Shown here in pieces: positions 63,941 to 64,000 of a DNA stretch of 64,000 nt; position 1 is the first letter of the stretch, and every line of letters starts with the position of its first letter. The notes under the pieces were generated by a model, which had not been told where the DNA came from, ran no database searches, and saw only the letters and a list, made by a program, of their open reading frames with translations. Made by a program: the position numbers and the translations under genes. The stretch is from Pandoraea nosoerga (GTDB lineage Bacteria > Pseudomonadota > Gammaproteobacteria > Burkholderiales > Burkholderiaceae), in contig NZ_CABPSC010000002.1 of assembly GCF_902459585.1 (NCBI RefSeq), positions 186,001 through 250,000 on the forward strand. The letters run 5' to 3'.

Positions 63941-64000
63941 ATGACGTTCGAACAAAACACGGCCAATGGACTGACCGGGCCGATGACGACACAACCGATG
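63941..64000 (+). CDS. Start of an unrecognised gene, cut by the window edge
   Basis: ATG at 63941 is preceded by GGGAG with good spacing. Twenty codons are visible, starting MTFEQNTANGLTG. It lies 104 bp after DUF1097 on the same strand and may belong to the same operon. The family cannot be told. Confidence 0.4.
   Translation, partial: MTFEQNTANGLTGPMTTQPM

Overview
The window looks like a chromosome segment of a high-GC betaproteobacterium of the Burkholderiaceae. A Pandoraea-like organism is my best guess. It rests on strong GC bias at third codon positions, the arginine succinyltransferase genes, a BoxR-type regulator, PHB genes and many small families common in that group. I see no rRNA, tRNA, insertion sequence, phage or CRISPR array. 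The window opens inside one gene and closes just after the start of another. Apart from an AT-richer patch at about 42.6-43.07 kb, it reads as ordinary chromosome.

Left part (0-20 kb): an AI-2E/PerM-type membrane protein, a large unrecognised protein with membrane segments, and a partial arginine succinyltransferase locus (astE divergent from astD-astB). Then come DUF1488, two tandem paralogous mini membrane proteins, two SAM methyltransferases, a BaiN-like flavoprotein, a FUSC transporter, a HAD phosphatase with a coupled small protein, an aldo/keto reductase, a double-domain universal stress protein and a ferredoxin-reductase-like flavoprotein.

Middle (20-46 kb): a complete tripartite RND efflux operon (adaptor, pump, outer-membrane channel, TetR), each junction a 4-bp ATGA overlap. 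It is followed by phaB with a phasin, PAP2, acyltransferase, M23 peptidase, a possible anti-sigma remnant, tam, AraC, TauE/TSUP, a SnoaL-like protein, a DapA-like enzyme, DUF4142, a very large phospholipase D / VTT / endonuclease fusion, a VOC protein, a PAS-GAF-GGDEF protein preceded by an odd chain of small ORFs, and an FRG-domain protein with a clear promoter and 5' dyad.

Right part (46-64 kb) is the most interesting. A MerR regulator faces a DUF2938 gene across a textbook 19-bp-spacer MerR promoter. Next, a BoxR/BzdR-type regulator (XRE + shikimate-kinase-like domain, a family known to sense aroyl-CoA) faces a five-gene operon: enoyl-CoA hydratase, carnitine-dehydrogenase-type 3-hydroxyacid dehydrogenase, BKACE-family beta-keto-acid cleavage enzyme, ABC-type solute-binding protein and feruloyl-CoA-synthase-like ligase. 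Read together, these suggest a side-chain-shortening route for a phenylpropanoid-like acid in which a BKACE replaces a thiolase and delivers an aroyl-CoA to the regulator. An IclR/cupin operon faces an MFS transporter, with two copies of a 17-bp palindrome between them. Then come an alpha/beta hydrolase with its own 17-bp dyad, an orphan AAA+ ATPase, a NarL-type two-component pair, and a cytosine-deaminase-like amidohydrolase with a DUF1097 protein.

Short tandem repeats (9-16 bp units, 2-6 copies) recur in intergenic regions and low-complexity coding tails across the whole window. Long antisense ORFs are common and are a GC artefact.
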